Source: Tetraselmis striata
Lineage: Eukaryota > Chlorophyta > Chlorodendrophyceae > Chlorodendrales > Chlorodendraceae
Assembly (NCBI GenBank): GCA_006384855.1
Contig: VCJN01001888.1
Span: 1-64,000, forward strand
DNA length: 64,000 bases
Reading direction: 5' to 3'
In this document: positions 1 to 10,791 of the stretch, in pieces
Layout of the letters: each line of letters opens with the position of its first letter
How positions within the stretch are numbered: the first letter of the stretch is position 1
Program-made: the position numbers and the translations under genes
The notes under the pieces: generated by a model
The model's input: the letters and a program-made list of their open reading frames with translations, nothing else
Databases searched by the model: none
What the model was told of the DNA's origin: nothing

Positions 1-905
1 ATTCTCTGTCGATTTCGAAAACGCCTTCACATTATCCACCGCTAATTGCAATTGCCACCGTGTATAATGTTGTCACGATGTGCGCACACAACAACACTTA
101 CTACCGGTTCCGACGCGGATGGAGGCGAGGCTTGCGGAGTGCGTTGGGGGTGCGTAGAGTAGCGTGCTTGCAAATAATTGGGGTGCATCGGACGCCGGAT
201 GCCCACCCACCCGGCGTAAAAGACGCGTAATATTCACACTTTATTAACACACAAATGTGTGAAAACCGGACATTCCGTGCCGGATGGGTGGGAATACGGC
301 GTCCGATGCAGCCAAACCCCAGCAACACGCTATTCTGTGCACCGCCAATGCACTCCGCCAGCACCGCCACATTCTCTGTCGATTTCGAAAACGCCTTCAC
401 ATTGTCCACCGCTAATTGCAATTGCCACCGTGTAATATGTTGTCACGATGTGCGCACACAACAACACTTACTACCGGTTCCGACGCGGATGGAGGCGAGG
501 CTTGCGGAGTGCGTTGGGGTGCGTAGAGTAGCGTGCTGCAAATAATTGGGGTGCATCGGACGCCGGATGCCCATCCACCCGGCGTAAAAGACGCGTAATA
601 TTCACACTTTATTAACACACAAATGTGTAAAAACCGGACATTCCGTGCCGGATGGGTGGGAATACGGCGTCCGATGCAGCCAAAACCCCAGGGACACGCT
701 ATTCTATGCACCGCCAATGCACTCCGCCAGCACCGCCTCATTCTTTGTCGATTTCGAAAACGCCTTCACATTATCCACCGCTAATAATTGCAATTGCCAC
801 GTGTAATGTTGTCACGATGTGCGCACACAACAAACACTTACTACCGGTTTCCGACGCGGATGGAGGCGAGGCTTGCGGAGTGCACTGGCGGTGCACAGAC
901 TAGAG
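1..905. repeat. ~370-bp tandem satellite, 2.4 units, running off the left edge
   Basis: The phrase beginning attctctgtcgatttcgaaa recurs at 1, 371 and 740, so the period is about 370 bp; units differ by a few substitutions and 1-3 bp indels. Each full unit contains a long imperfect hairpin (181-216 pairing with 279-313 in the first unit, about 34-nt arms around GCATCGGACGCCG and its complement). The array starts outside the window and stops near 905 with GGTGCACAGACTAG. Open frames inside it are by-products of the repeat. Confidence 0.9.
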
Positions 906-1004
906 GGAGACTAGATCCATTGTCGCTTATTTACAAGCACGGGCGGTGCTGCCAGACCTGATCGTCTACGGCCGATATTAATATTCACACTAAATTAACA
1001 TCGG

Positions 1005-1044
1005 TGCACACCGCCGCACACCGCCGCACACCGCCGCACACCGC
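1005..1044. repeat. Decamer microrepeat (CACACCGCCG)n
   Basis: About four copies of a 10-bp unit directly after the satellite. Purely noncoding as far as can be seen. Confidence 0.8.
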
Positions 1045-1627
1045 TGCGCGCGCACATTCGTCGCACACATTATCCCGGATTCACTCGCCGTATCCATTAC
1101 GCCGTGCTACTTCAACAATAAACATTGCGAAATTACACCGACACAATGCCGCACCGACTAGCTCTTGACAATACGTGCATATAAATAGTAGTGGCGCGCT
1201 GCTCCTCGCCTCCGATGTGTCGTTGACTGCTGCGGAAGGCGGTCGTCGACTGGGTGTTAGTTTCTCCACCTCGGCCGCCCCCCCCCCCCACCCCCCCGCC
1301 CCCCCCCCTTCACCGCTCACAGCGCCATGGCCGACCTCGCCCCCCCGGGCAAACGTGGGCGGCGAGCCTTGTTGTCTCGCGTGTCCGCGCCGCCGGCATC
1401 GAGGAGGACGAGAAAGACATGAGGAAACGCGTGACAAGGTGGGCGCGCAACAAAACACTCCATCCTCCGCATTAGCACGCACCCACTCGTGGCTAACTTG
1501 TGCCGCGCGCAGGTTCGTCCGGGAGCGCCGTTAAGGCCCACCTCAACGCCAAGGCTTCCACAGTGCCAGCGGCGCAACTCGTGGTGGCCGAGGAGGCCGC
1601 ATCCTCAGCCGCTTAAAGGCGAAACGA

Positions 1628-1915
1628 TTGTGGCTTGTTGTGGGTGTCTGGGCACAGGGGGCGTCCCGACGCGAAGGTAAGGAAGCTCATGGCGGCGTCG
1701 TCGACGGCACAGCCTCCCGGGTGGTGAAGACACTGACGGATGACAAGAAGCGGAAGAGGCCAGTGAAGAAACGCCGAGGTAAGAAACTGACGGTCGCGGA
1801 GTCGGAGGCGGAGTCGGAGGCGCAGGCGGAGGCGGAGGCGGAGGCGGAGGCGGAGGCAGCGAGATCGTCGAAGCGGAGGGTCCCGCGGGCACGCAAGAAC
1901 AAGAACAAGCAGTAG
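1628..1915 (+). CDS. Possible C-terminal exon of a lysine-rich, Ala-Glu repeat protein
   Basis: I do not recognise this gene. The open frame ends at TAG (1913-1915). Its last ~75 residues look like a nuclear or nucleolar tail: a basic block (DKKRKRPVKKRRGKK), an Ala/Glu run encoded by a GGAGGC hexamer repeat (about 1800-1857), and a basic end (KRRVPRARKNKNKQ). A gtaag sequence at 1677 and a possible acceptor just after it suggest the real exon begins near 1682. Upstream pieces at 1327-1440 and 1513-1615 look partly coding, but I could not join them in one frame. Could be a real small gene, a decayed one, or chance. Confidence 0.3.
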   Translation: MWLVVGVWAQGASRREGKEAHGGVVDGTASRVVKTLTDDKKRKRPVKKRRGKKLTVAESEAESEAQAEAEAEAEAEAARSSKRRVPRARKNKNKQ

Positions 1916-1925
1916 CCCCCGCCCC

Positions 1926-2040
1926 CTTACCCCCCCCCCCCCCCCCCCAGGCGGGAGCGGCTGGCGGCGAGGGGGGGCGGGGGGGGGCGGGGCGGGCGTG
2001 GTCCCCCCGCCCCCGCACCCCCCCCCCCCCCCCCCCCCGG
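1926..2040. repeat. Dense poly(C)/poly(G) block
   Basis: Runs of C, then G-rich (ggggggg/gggggggg blocks), then C again within 115 bp. Either strand could form G-quadruplexes, and the block is an imperfect inverted repeat of G and C runs. Confidence 0.8.
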
Positions 2041-2189
2041 GCCACATCCCCCGATGGCAGCTGTCGCGAATATTGTAATTCAAACATTCTTCGGCAAACC
2101 GCTGCCTGCCCCCGCCCTCCCCCTCGCGAATATTTATGTAACGTGAGCACTCTTTGGCAAAACATGGCAGCCAAACCGCCCATCTGATG

Positions 2190-2618
2190 ACCTTTGATCG
2201 GACGGCTGGCAGGCCCGTTCAGCAGTACTAGCTATAATGTACACAAATTCCCCAGTGTTACCAAATACGTACGGCTGCGATTTGCGCTCCCATGTACTAA
2301 TAGTCGTAGTTATCCACAGGACGACTAGGGTTCGTACTCGATACCCGGTACCGGCGTAATAAATATATCGCGTACTACCCGGTACTACACGGACAACCTT
2401 GTACCTTGTACGTCAGTGCCATGTACGCTTCACCGGGCTGGTACGACTTCCAGAATGATGACAAAAAGGATTTATCGCCCGCCGGCAATAACGCCGGATG
2501 TACTCGCACGTAACTGGATGGACGTGCCGCCACCAGTAGCAGCCTTCACGGATAAATAATAGTCGCTAGTAGTAGTGCTTCGTCACCTGTATGTCACATC
2601 TGAATCTCGCAGTGCATC
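2190..2618. other. Gene-free AT-balanced spacer
   Basis: No credible coding frame. It holds short GTAC-containing palindromes (ggtaccgg, cggtactac) like those seen around 35.7 and 60.7 kb. Confidence 0.6.
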
Positions 2619-2997
2619 TAGGCATGTTCTCCACGTGCTCCCCGTCCATGTGCAGTTCCGTCTTCTCGTTGTCGGTTCCCGTGTCCGGCTGCCTGTCGGC
2701 GTGTCAAGTTGGGACTTCTTGTCGTTGTTTTCCTCCGTGTCTACTCGGCTAGTAAAATGTCGTAACGACCCCGTTCCACTTCATTTCCCTCCACAACTAC
2801 ATACCCCCCCTCCTTTAACAAGGAGGCCTGGCCTCGCGGCAGTGGCTCGGCGGTCGCTGCATAAGAAGCAGAGGGAAGGTCGAGGGAAGGTCAATCTATC
2901 GCTTCGTACATGACTATTTGTCTTTTCCCCGTACGGCTGCTCTGTTGTCCTCCGTCGCAACTCGCGTGCTGCACCTGGGACTACGTAGTGCTACTAC

Positions 2998-3384
2998 CCC
3001 CCCCCCCCCCCCCCCACCCCATCCCCCTCCCCCCCCCCCCTTAGCTAGTCGTCCACACAGTACCGCGAGGTGCACAGTACCGGCGCTTTTTGCCCGTGCC
3101 AAGCGCCCACCGTCCCCGTCACCGTCGATCCCGGTGCTACACCGTCTTCGCCCGAGGCAGCGCTCTCGGCGCGTCTTCGCGCAAGCCAACTCTTCAGCCG
3201 CGTCTTCGCCAGCGCCGGTAGCGTAGCAAAAAAAATCGTGCTACAAATAAGGAAAAAATTTTAGACTCCAGTCGTCTCGCCACGGTAATGTCCACCACGA
3301 ACCGACCCACCGACCAGCAAAGTGCCCTTCTATCTCTCCTGCTCGACCGCCGGCATGGCGACCTAATGACGCCATAGTGGTCCT
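2998..3384 (+). repeat. Extra upstream copy of the secreted-gene 5' flank (unit 1)
   Basis: Unit 1 (about 2998-3384) and unit 2 (about 3405-3777) are diverged direct repeats. Both start with a poly(C) run, then CACAGTACCGCGAGGTGCAC, and end with TGACGCCATAG just upstream of where the start codon would be. Copy 3 of the gene, in the right arm, has only one such unit. The duplication joint lies in poly(C), which suggests slippage or recombination there. Confidence 0.85.
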
Positions 3385-3404
3385 ACCTGCCCGTAGAAGT
3401 CGTA

Positions 3405-3777
3405 TCCCCCCCCCCCCCCCCCCCCCCCCCCGTCCGGCCCACTCGTCCTCACAGTACCGCGAGGTGCACATTATCGGCGCTTTCTGCCCGTGCCAAGCGA
3501 TCACCGTCACCGTCGATCTCGATGCTACACCGTCTTTGCCCGAGGCAGCCCTCTCGGCGCCTCTTCGCGCAAGCGGTCTACGTGCCAGCTTCGCTAGCGT
3601 AGCAAAAAGTCTTGCGACAAGGAAAAAGGTTTTAGACTCCAATCGTCTGGCGACGGTTCTGTCAACCATGAACTGACCGACCGACCAGCAAAGAGCCATT
3701 CGCCCCTGCCCGACAGCCGGCATGGCAACCTGCTGACGCCATAGCGGTACCTTCCCGCCGCCGTACGCCAGGGAACT
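3405..3777 (+). promoter_or_regulatory. Proximal 5' flank of secreted-gene copy 1 (unit 2)
   Basis: This is the second unit of the upstream tandem duplication and the one directly abutting the ATG at 3778. It should hold the core promoter and 5' UTR. It matches the flank of copy 3 (about 59574-59880, minus strand). No clear TATA box was found. Confidence 0.5.
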
Positions 3778-4809
3778 ATGAATACCAACAGCAACATGAG
3801 CGTCGCAGCCTTCCTTGCGGTGCTGCTGGCGACCGCTCACGTAGTGCTTCCGGCCGAAGCCAGCTCTTCTTCTACCGGCTCCTCCTCGGTAGCGGCCTCC
3901 ACCGGGTCCTCCTCAGCAGCGGCTTCCACCGGCTCCTCCTCCGAGGCAACCTCGAATACCGCCGAGACCATTCTTGCCTTTGACGCTACGGACCCCTCCT
4001 TCGGCCGCATGCACCTGCTCGACCGCCCCGCGAATACCTGCGGCGGCGGCGCCGTGCCAAAGGACAAGGAGCTCGGCGACATAAACAACTACATGTTCTG
4101 CGTCACCAGCTCGCTGGGCCTTCGCCGCGTCGACGCGACCGCGGAGGGTCTGCAGATTACCGGCGGGCTGAAGAGCTTTACCGTCTTTGTGCTGGGCACC
4201 TCGGAGCAGTTTGCGAGCTTCACAGCCGGTACCGTGTGCGGCTTTGTCGTGAGCCAGGTCGAGACGAACGTCGCCGGCGCGTACCACCCCGTGAACTGGG
4301 ACCTCGGCAACAAGCGCGTGCTAGAGGACAACCTGCGGATGACGCCAGACGACGGCCCGAGCGCCACCTTGGCGTGCCTGCCCGGCCAGGTCAACGTGAA
4401 CGGCGCCATAGACGTCAACGCCCTGCCTCCCGTCGTTGGCCGCCGCCGCTCGCTGCTTGTGGAGGAGGACCTCGATGACTATTCGGCAGTTGCGCAGTCA
4501 CTCGTCGACTGCATGGCGGCACAGAGTGGCATCGCGGCGTGGACGGCTCATGGTCTCGCCCTCGAGAACGGCGACGCCACCGGGACCTTAACTCTGTTCT
4601 ACGAGGCAGATGAAACTTCGGCCGGTGCTTTCGAGATGAACTACGAGGACATCAGCGACGTGTGCGACGAGGAGGGCGTGGTTGAGCTCGGAACGCCGGT
4701 GAGGGTGCCTAAACAAGATGTGCCTCCCTTCAACAACACCCTGAAGCAAAAACGGGCACTCCGGTCAGCACGAAGGTTCTCCAGACCATTGGTGCCTCAA
4801 ACGAGGTAA
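3778..4809 (+). CDS. Secreted Ser/Gly-rich six-cysteine protein, copy 1 (altered C-terminus)
   Basis: Intronless, 343 residues, function unknown. Residues 1-28 form a signal peptide (hydrophobic core VAAFLAVLLATAHVVL, then PAEA). Next comes a low-complexity linker of three STGSSS-type repeats, followed by a compact domain with conserved cysteines in NTCGGG, YMFC, GTVC, LAC, VDC and DVC: six, so up to three disulfides. A tribasic GRRRSLL motif sits mid-protein and could be processed. Copies 2 and 3 are very similar. Near 4748 this copy lacks one base relative to them, so its last ~20 residues are read in another frame and end at 4807-4809; the frame shared with copies 2 and 3 would end at about 4853-4855. 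Secretion and a wall or matrix role are inferred from composition only. Confidence 0.85.
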   Translation: MNTNSNMSVAAFLAVLLATAHVVLPAEASSSSTGSSSVAASTGSSSAAASTGSSSEATSNTAETILAFDATDPSFGRMHLLDRPANTCGGGAVPKDKELGDINNYMFCVTSSLGLRRVDATAEGLQITGGLKSFTVFVLGTSEQFASFTAGTVCGFVVSQVETNVAGAYHPVNWDLGNKRVLEDNLRMTPDDGPSATLACLPGQVNVNGAIDVNALPPVVGRRRSLLVEEDLDDYSAVAQSLVDCMAAQSGIAAWTAHGLALENGDATGTLTLFYEADETSAGAFEMNYEDISDVCDEEGVVELGTPVRVPKQDVPPFNNTLKQKRALRSARRFSRPLVPQTR

Positions 4810-5467
4810 CTGCGCCCCCGATTCTCGCTCTTGCACCCGCGCCAGCTCCCGAGTAAGCTGGTGAACACATTCACAAGCAAGAAGTGCACCCCCGTTTGTC
4901 AACAAGCCGCCACGTAGAGATCAATGAACATATTCTCTTGGGGGAGTGTCGTCAAGTTTCAAGACAGGAAATGCAAGGGATCTGGGACCCCTATAGTCTA
5001 CAGTAAGTGACATAGGTAGAAGCATGTCACGCCCCACCTCGTAGTCATCTTACTGGTAGAAGATGCGGAACGTGTCGTGGCCTTTTATTCTTTTCTCAAT
5101 TTTCATTCTTTCATTTTTTAATACATTGATCTTTCTCCACCCCACTCCGGCAGCACATGAAATGCGCATGCACATGTAGGTATGAGCTGAGCTGTAGTCC
5201 AGATTTGCTCACATTATCAAGCTCAAGAATCAATGGCTGCCTGCCAGAAATGTCCCTGCATGAAACCCACTGCATGCTAGTACGTAGGTGGCGGTTATTA
5301 TGAACAAATTGCGTTATGTTGTTAACTGATCCACATGCATAGTATGGGGACAACGCACCTCATGAATGAACTTATGTGTCCATACCCAAAAGACACATCT
5401 CCCTTCTGTTGTACATGTTCCTAGAAAAGTGTGTTCAAGTGGCCCTCATTGTGGATTGCGTGGTCAC

Positions 5468-5472
5468 TGTAA
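5468..5472 (+). terminator. TGTAA poly(A)-like signal
   Basis: TGTAA lies about 660 nt after the copy 1 stop and is conserved in the right arm (TTACA near 57882). TGTAA is the usual green-algal poly(A) signal. Assignment to this gene is tentative because of the distance. Confidence 0.3.
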
Positions 5473-5795
5473 ACATCCCATTCGTTGCAGTTGTATACTC
5501 CCAAACCTTGCCAACCAGCTGCGGAATAATCCAACTCCGCCCGACCACCGTGGGGTACAATGCGAGAAGAACCTGCGGCAGTTGCAGCTGATGTGAGACG
5601 ACAATGCTATATATTAATTTGACTAAAAACATAGCAACTAATCCATACTAGCCAGCAGTAGTTTTCAGCATTATGCTGGCAGGTGACCTCTACTGCTATT
5701 TGAATCGTAAACCATTTGAGCTCTTCATTTAAAGTTCGCATCTATCGTCTTGCTGTCCATTGAGATGAAGTCTAAATAGCGGCGCCAAGTCCTAC

Positions 5796-5798
<3 letters not shown>

Positions 5799-5870
<72 letters not shown>
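5799..5870. repeat. (GT)36 microsatellite
   Basis: 72 bp of uninterrupted GT. The right arm has only a few AC units at the matching place (about 57540), so the expansion followed the duplication or collapsed in the other arm. Confidence 0.98.
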
Positions 5871-5871
<1 letters not shown>

Positions 5872-7205
5872 GATATTCATTTGAAGGTCTCCGAGCGTGT
5901 TGAAGCACCCATGCGCTTAGCCGGACTATCTACGGAGCACTCATTGCGGGATCGCTGCTGGGGCATGAGCAAAGCAATGGCAGATCTGACTGCGTTTAGA
6001 TCCAGCTACATGGAGCGGTTTATCCATGCGCACACATCTGTTGGGTGCGCGCTCAGTGACTGTGTGCTTGCTAGGAGAACCCAAAGTGTGTTGGGTCTGT
6101 GCTACGGAACGACCGTACGTGCTGGCTCCCTCCCGCCGTCGTCTTGCTTGCTAAACAAACCCTTGTCACACTGCAACCCCTGTGGATGAGCGCCCATCGC
6201 CAAGCCCCAGCGCGTGCTAGGCGGGCTCCAAGTACATGGAAAATGCGCCAGGGCGCTCGCACTGGCGACAAGCATTCAAAAGTCAGATGATGATCGAGTG
6301 TCGACACACTTTGCGGTGCTGTTAGTATGTGGTCTGTATGTGTTGTTTGTACGGCACCGGATGCATCACAGCATAGAATGTGCACAACGGCAGGACAAGC
6401 ATGACATGTCCACGCTTGCGATAAGCAAAGCAAATGCACACGGTACACCATGTGGAGTGGCGTGAACAGAGGACACTGTAACATGAGGATCCGCACGTAT
6501 TTAGGCACAATCTAAACATAGAGCTCCGTAGGCCTATAGGAAATAACAAAAAACATCATTTAAAAGAAAACGAATTATATCGTGATGTACATCTATAATG
6601 CTGCTTGCTACCTGTGTCCGGCTTCCCCCAAGGGCCTACAGTGCAGCAGTACGACACGCACCGGTGAGTGCCGCCGCCGCCCAAAGTGCCACTGCTTGCT
6701 TCGATGGAATCGTTAAAAGTCATCCTTCAGCCCATCCATTCCCTGCATGCATCCACTGTGCGTGGCACAATATGTAATGTGCACCACAAGCCACCCAGGC
6801 GATTACTACGGAAACACTCCTCTCCCTCCTACCAAGCAAGCAGTCAGCACGACCCTCACTCCATGTCCTTCAAGTGCGTTTTCGCGATCACTACAATGCT
6901 ATTCAACACTTTCACTGCTTGACTTATTTGGCTCGTGTACCCATCGCCCCCCCCCCCGCCCCTCCTCAACCATGTCTGCAATGGACATCAACCACTCTGT
7001 CAGTCAGGAACGGCGTAGTACTTTGCTTGCAGCCCTGAAATGGCCACGCAGAATGCAAAGTTTGAATTTCATTCTTGCGTTCATCCCTCTGACTCTCCAC
7101 CCATCATTCTCTCAAGTAGTCTGCGGTTGACAACGCACAGACAATAACACTTATAAGCCTGAGACATGGATCGCGAGCAACCTAATTATTCAAATCATTC
7201 GCTAT

Positions 7206-9847
7206 GGTTCTACTCAGGATCAGTCAATATAATTTTAATCTCCGGCAGGATGGGCAGGATGTGATTCACTGCTACATAAACCACCACCACATTTACATTT
7301 TATAAGGCTATGTGCGCGAGGAATCAAAGCATTGTCCAATCAAGCAATGGCAAACGCTCAGTACTGCGACTGCGCGTGAGACGCAACAACATTCCACAGG
7401 TGTGAGTTCCCCCCCCCCCCCCCCCCCGGACACACATCCCTCCCGCCGCCTCGGCTCCCTCCTCATCGCCACATACTTCGTCGGCGCATCAGGTCGGCGG
7501 CGCTGCAGCACCATGGCTGTGATGTTCGCTTGGTGCACCTCCTGCGGCGCCGTGAGTCTCTGAGTCTCCAGCTCACTGTCAGGCAGCATCGCCGATCGCC
7601 CCCGCCCACAATTGCTCGCCCGCCCCTACACCGCGGCGCCCTCCACCAGCAGCTGGGCGCGCCTCCTTCCACCAGCAGCTGGGCGCGCTTTTGGAGCGGC
7701 AGGGTGGTCAAACCCCGCCCCGCCGCGTCACGCCACCTCCTCTGTCCCCGCTGTTCAGCGTCACAGCAGACGACGCCATCACTTGCTTATTGCAGCTGTA
7801 TATACCTGCCACCGCCCACCGACTTGCGGGGTACACCGCAACCCCGCCATGCTCAAAGGGCGGTATTTGGTAATGTCTTGTGCTCTGTGTAACCCTTCGG
7901 ATGCTCGGACGGTGACAGACCGCCTACGGTTTTAAATCGGTACTAAAAATGGCTTGCAATCATTATACTCGGAAACGGTGTACCAAGGGCCGAAGGCTTC
8001 CCACTGCTGTGCCACTCATAGGGCGCCACCCTGGTGGACGATAGGGCACGAGCACGACGGCATGAGAGCCCAAGTTGCAAGCACCGGTCATGCGGCTGGC
8101 CCCGGGAACACGAGGTTGCATAGAGCGGGAACGCTCGCGAGTTGTAACGATGAGACCGCGCCAACCATAGCACGTCGCTGCGTAGCACAGCCAGCATGAT
8201 GGCAACACCGCCGGCGCCCGTCGAGGGAGTCGAGCATCTCCACCGTTGCGCATGTATGCATACACCCGCGGAGTGCACGTCAGCGAGGCATGCTACCTCT
8301 TTCGTTTAGTTATGTGTCTCATTTGCAGAACCAGTAGCACGCCCGGCAGCGCTTACTGTTCGTTGTCAACGCGTCTCGCAAGCACGTTCTTGCAAGTGCG
8401 GTAGTCGCCGCTGCAACGACGGCGCAGTCGGATCAGGCGCTCCTCAACGTTTCATATGTTCTGAACTAGTTCATGGAATTTCCCCGCCCGTTCCTGACCG
8501 CTTTCTATAGCTGCATGTCACATATAATGAAGCACGCACGTGCATTGTAACATCTGCCTAAATAAGATTAGGGTGGTGTAACAACCACCACTGATCACAG
8601 CGTGTTGACAGACCGTGCACGCGCCGTGGGAGGTTTATTTAGCGTCGCCGGGCCAAATATGTTCATGTATATTTAAAAAGCAACACACATACGACGGGAT
8701 GAGCTGTCGGGAACATCACGGAGCGTTGCGCATGAACATTCACGGGGACGAAAGCAGTAGACATTGGGTCCAAGGGCTATGCAAAGCATCGCACAACTAC
8801 ACATGTAGCGCGGGGTGTAGGGCGGACTAAGGATACAAGTGCGACGTCACACCCACCTTGCTCCACCTTGCTACCACGGCACGCAACGCCACACCCCCTT
8901 GTGTTTTTTGTCCCACCCATCCACCCTGCAAGGTCACCGTACAAGCTCGCATCTCACATGAGACAACATCTCATGATCTCCTACTCTCGAGGACGCCCAC
9001 CCCTACCGCCGACCGCAGCCAAGCCATGCGCGGAGGCACAACATTTCTTGCAGACTAAAAAGACATGGGAGAACACTGCGTGTTTCAGCAAAGTCATTAG
9101 CAGCAAAAAATGGGCAAGATAACCGCATCATGCCCTAAGGGTTGTAGTAAGCGGTGGCCTAGGCGTCGAGAGGGAGAGATATATGGGGTAGGGTACCCGG
9201 CACCATACCACCCCAACTAAGTAGGGAGACAAACATGACAAGTTCGGCATTTGAAATAAATAAATTCATGTTGATCCACCCGGACAAAGACGACGGAATC
9301 CTGTGGGGAAGCACCATTAGATACGAACGAAAATAAATTCGAGATTCTTAGAACGCGCATGGGCGCTGGAGGAAATTTGAAATTTGTTTTTTAACAACTT
9401 TATTCGCGCTCAGTCTTTGATGCTAAACGGGCCAGTTGCTTGGCGGCAAAAACCCGCATAAGGCTCACTAATTACTAGTGCGTAGCGTGCAGCCCTGTGG
9501 CCAGATCCCTCAGCTAGCGGGCATGTCTCGTATCCTTTGTATTTTCCTTTTTGATTTTTAGTTTTTCCCCTTCCCTTCCCTTAATGATGGCCCATAATCG
9601 CGATGTGCCCAATGAATATGGGCGTGTAATTCCGTATCTACCGTGTAATCGCCGCTTTACTGATTAGCTCAGTAGTCGCAATGACGTGCCCGGCTCGTCC
9701 ACATGCCGTAATATGCTACTCGTAGCATGTTGTGCCATCCTCATAGTACATTGGACCCACATCGCGCCTCGCCCGTGTACCCGTAATCGCTCCGAGTTTC
9801 GCCACACTTTAACGCCTCACAAAAGCTCCGTGACGATGCAACGCCAA
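7206..9847. other. Gene-free interval
   Basis: No frame here resembles a known protein and none shows coding-like composition. It contains a 19-nt poly(C) run (7409-7427) and GC-rich stretches around 7500-7900. Nothing else could be supported. Confidence 0.55.
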
Positions 9848-9850
9848 TTA

Positions 9851-10629
9851 GGGTCGAAGGATAGAAGACGCTAGCGTAACGCGTGACGCAGCAAATACTG
9901 CGATATGATTGGCTGCAAAGTTTACGCTCTCAGCTAAATCGATCACCGAATATACATGATGAGAGGATAGAAGACGCTCGTGCGACTCCTTGTCACGCGT
10001 CACGCGGGCCGGGGGTTCCGTGCTACCGCGACCCGGTCAACAGCGGCATTGCGAGCCGAATCCACCCCCGATTGGCCACGGCCCACTGTCACCTGACTCA
10101 CCCCCGCCGCCGCTACCCGGTACCCGCTGATACAGGGTAGTCACTATGTCCTCTTGTGGCACAGAGGATGGTAGTTCCGCACGCGCTTAGCGGCACCAAC
10201 GGCGGTCGGCCGAGAAGGGTGCCCGCGCCTCCGGTTCCCTAGATGCTGATCCTCGCCCCCTGTCCTCTCAGTTCACCGCCGCCTAGACGCAGAATACGAC
10301 CCGGCAAAACCGGGGGCGCGCGGCGAGGGTACTACGGGTGGGGTCATACTGCCCGATCATGGCGGCGGTGGCTGTGGATCTTGCGCATTGTGCGACGCAA
10401 AGCCGCGCCGCGGGGTCATACATGCGTTACGCGTAACGTTTTTTTGGGGACTTTTTCCATTTCGAATTTTGCCCAAAAAAATATCCGTTATGGTTTGTGA
10501 CGAGTATTCCGGAATACTCGTCACGCCGGGAAGTGACGCTCCGGTAGGTGACGCCTCGATCGACGTGGCACGTTCTGGTGCGAGTATTTAGCGTTACGCG
10601 TTACGCAAGCGTCTTCTATCCTTCGACCC
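9851..10629. mobile_element. Nonautonomous TIR element (PIF/Harbinger-like MITE), TTA target duplications
   Basis: Terminal inverted repeats of ~45 bp start GGGTCGAAGGATAGAAGACG at 9851 and at the complement of 10629; the outer 22 bp are identical. TTA flanks both ends (9848-9850 and 10630-10632). A 3-bp TWA-type duplication with G-rich termini is the signature of PIF/Harbinger. Subterminal repeats of the GGATAGAAGACGC and GTTACGCGT motifs occur inside (9964-10010, 10424-10440). The 779-bp interior encodes no transposase, so it would move only with help in trans. Confidence 0.8.
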
Positions 10630-10791
10630 TTAACGGTAACGATGCACGCTGCAACGGTACCGTAGGTGTCAAGTTAGGCAAGTTGCACTCGCGCGGACAT
10701 TATACCATGCATCACAGCAACCGGTGCGCCGGTGACTAGCCCCTACTAACCCCCGCCGCTGCGAGCCGCCGGCGCCGAGTAGTGGTGTGCC

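Larger units (their letters stand above)
2619..7205. repeat. Left arm of a ~4.5-kb inverted segmental duplication
   Basis: This stretch matches the reverse complement of 56215-60257 over almost its whole length: upstream block (2619-2760 with 60120-60257), promoter region, secreted-protein gene, and 3' flank down to the start of a transposase-like frame (ATGGATCGCG at 7167). The arms differ by substitutions, by a GT-repeat expansion and by an extra promoter duplication, both present only here. Outside the boundaries the two sequences diverge at once. Confidence 0.9.

Noticed and set aside
3241..3840. 199-codon minus-strand ORF upstream of secreted-gene copy 1
   Set aside because: It is antisense to the duplicated promoter and the start of the real gene, and a GGGG-run encodes part of it.
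5797..6189. ORF beginning with a Cys-Val repeat
   Set aside because: Pure translation of the GT microsatellite; absent from the other arm.
6071..6508. ORF conserved in both inverted arms (also 56902-57342)
   Set aside because: Conservation is explained by recent duplication of the DNA; the product has no recognisable domain and overlapping frames are equally conserved.
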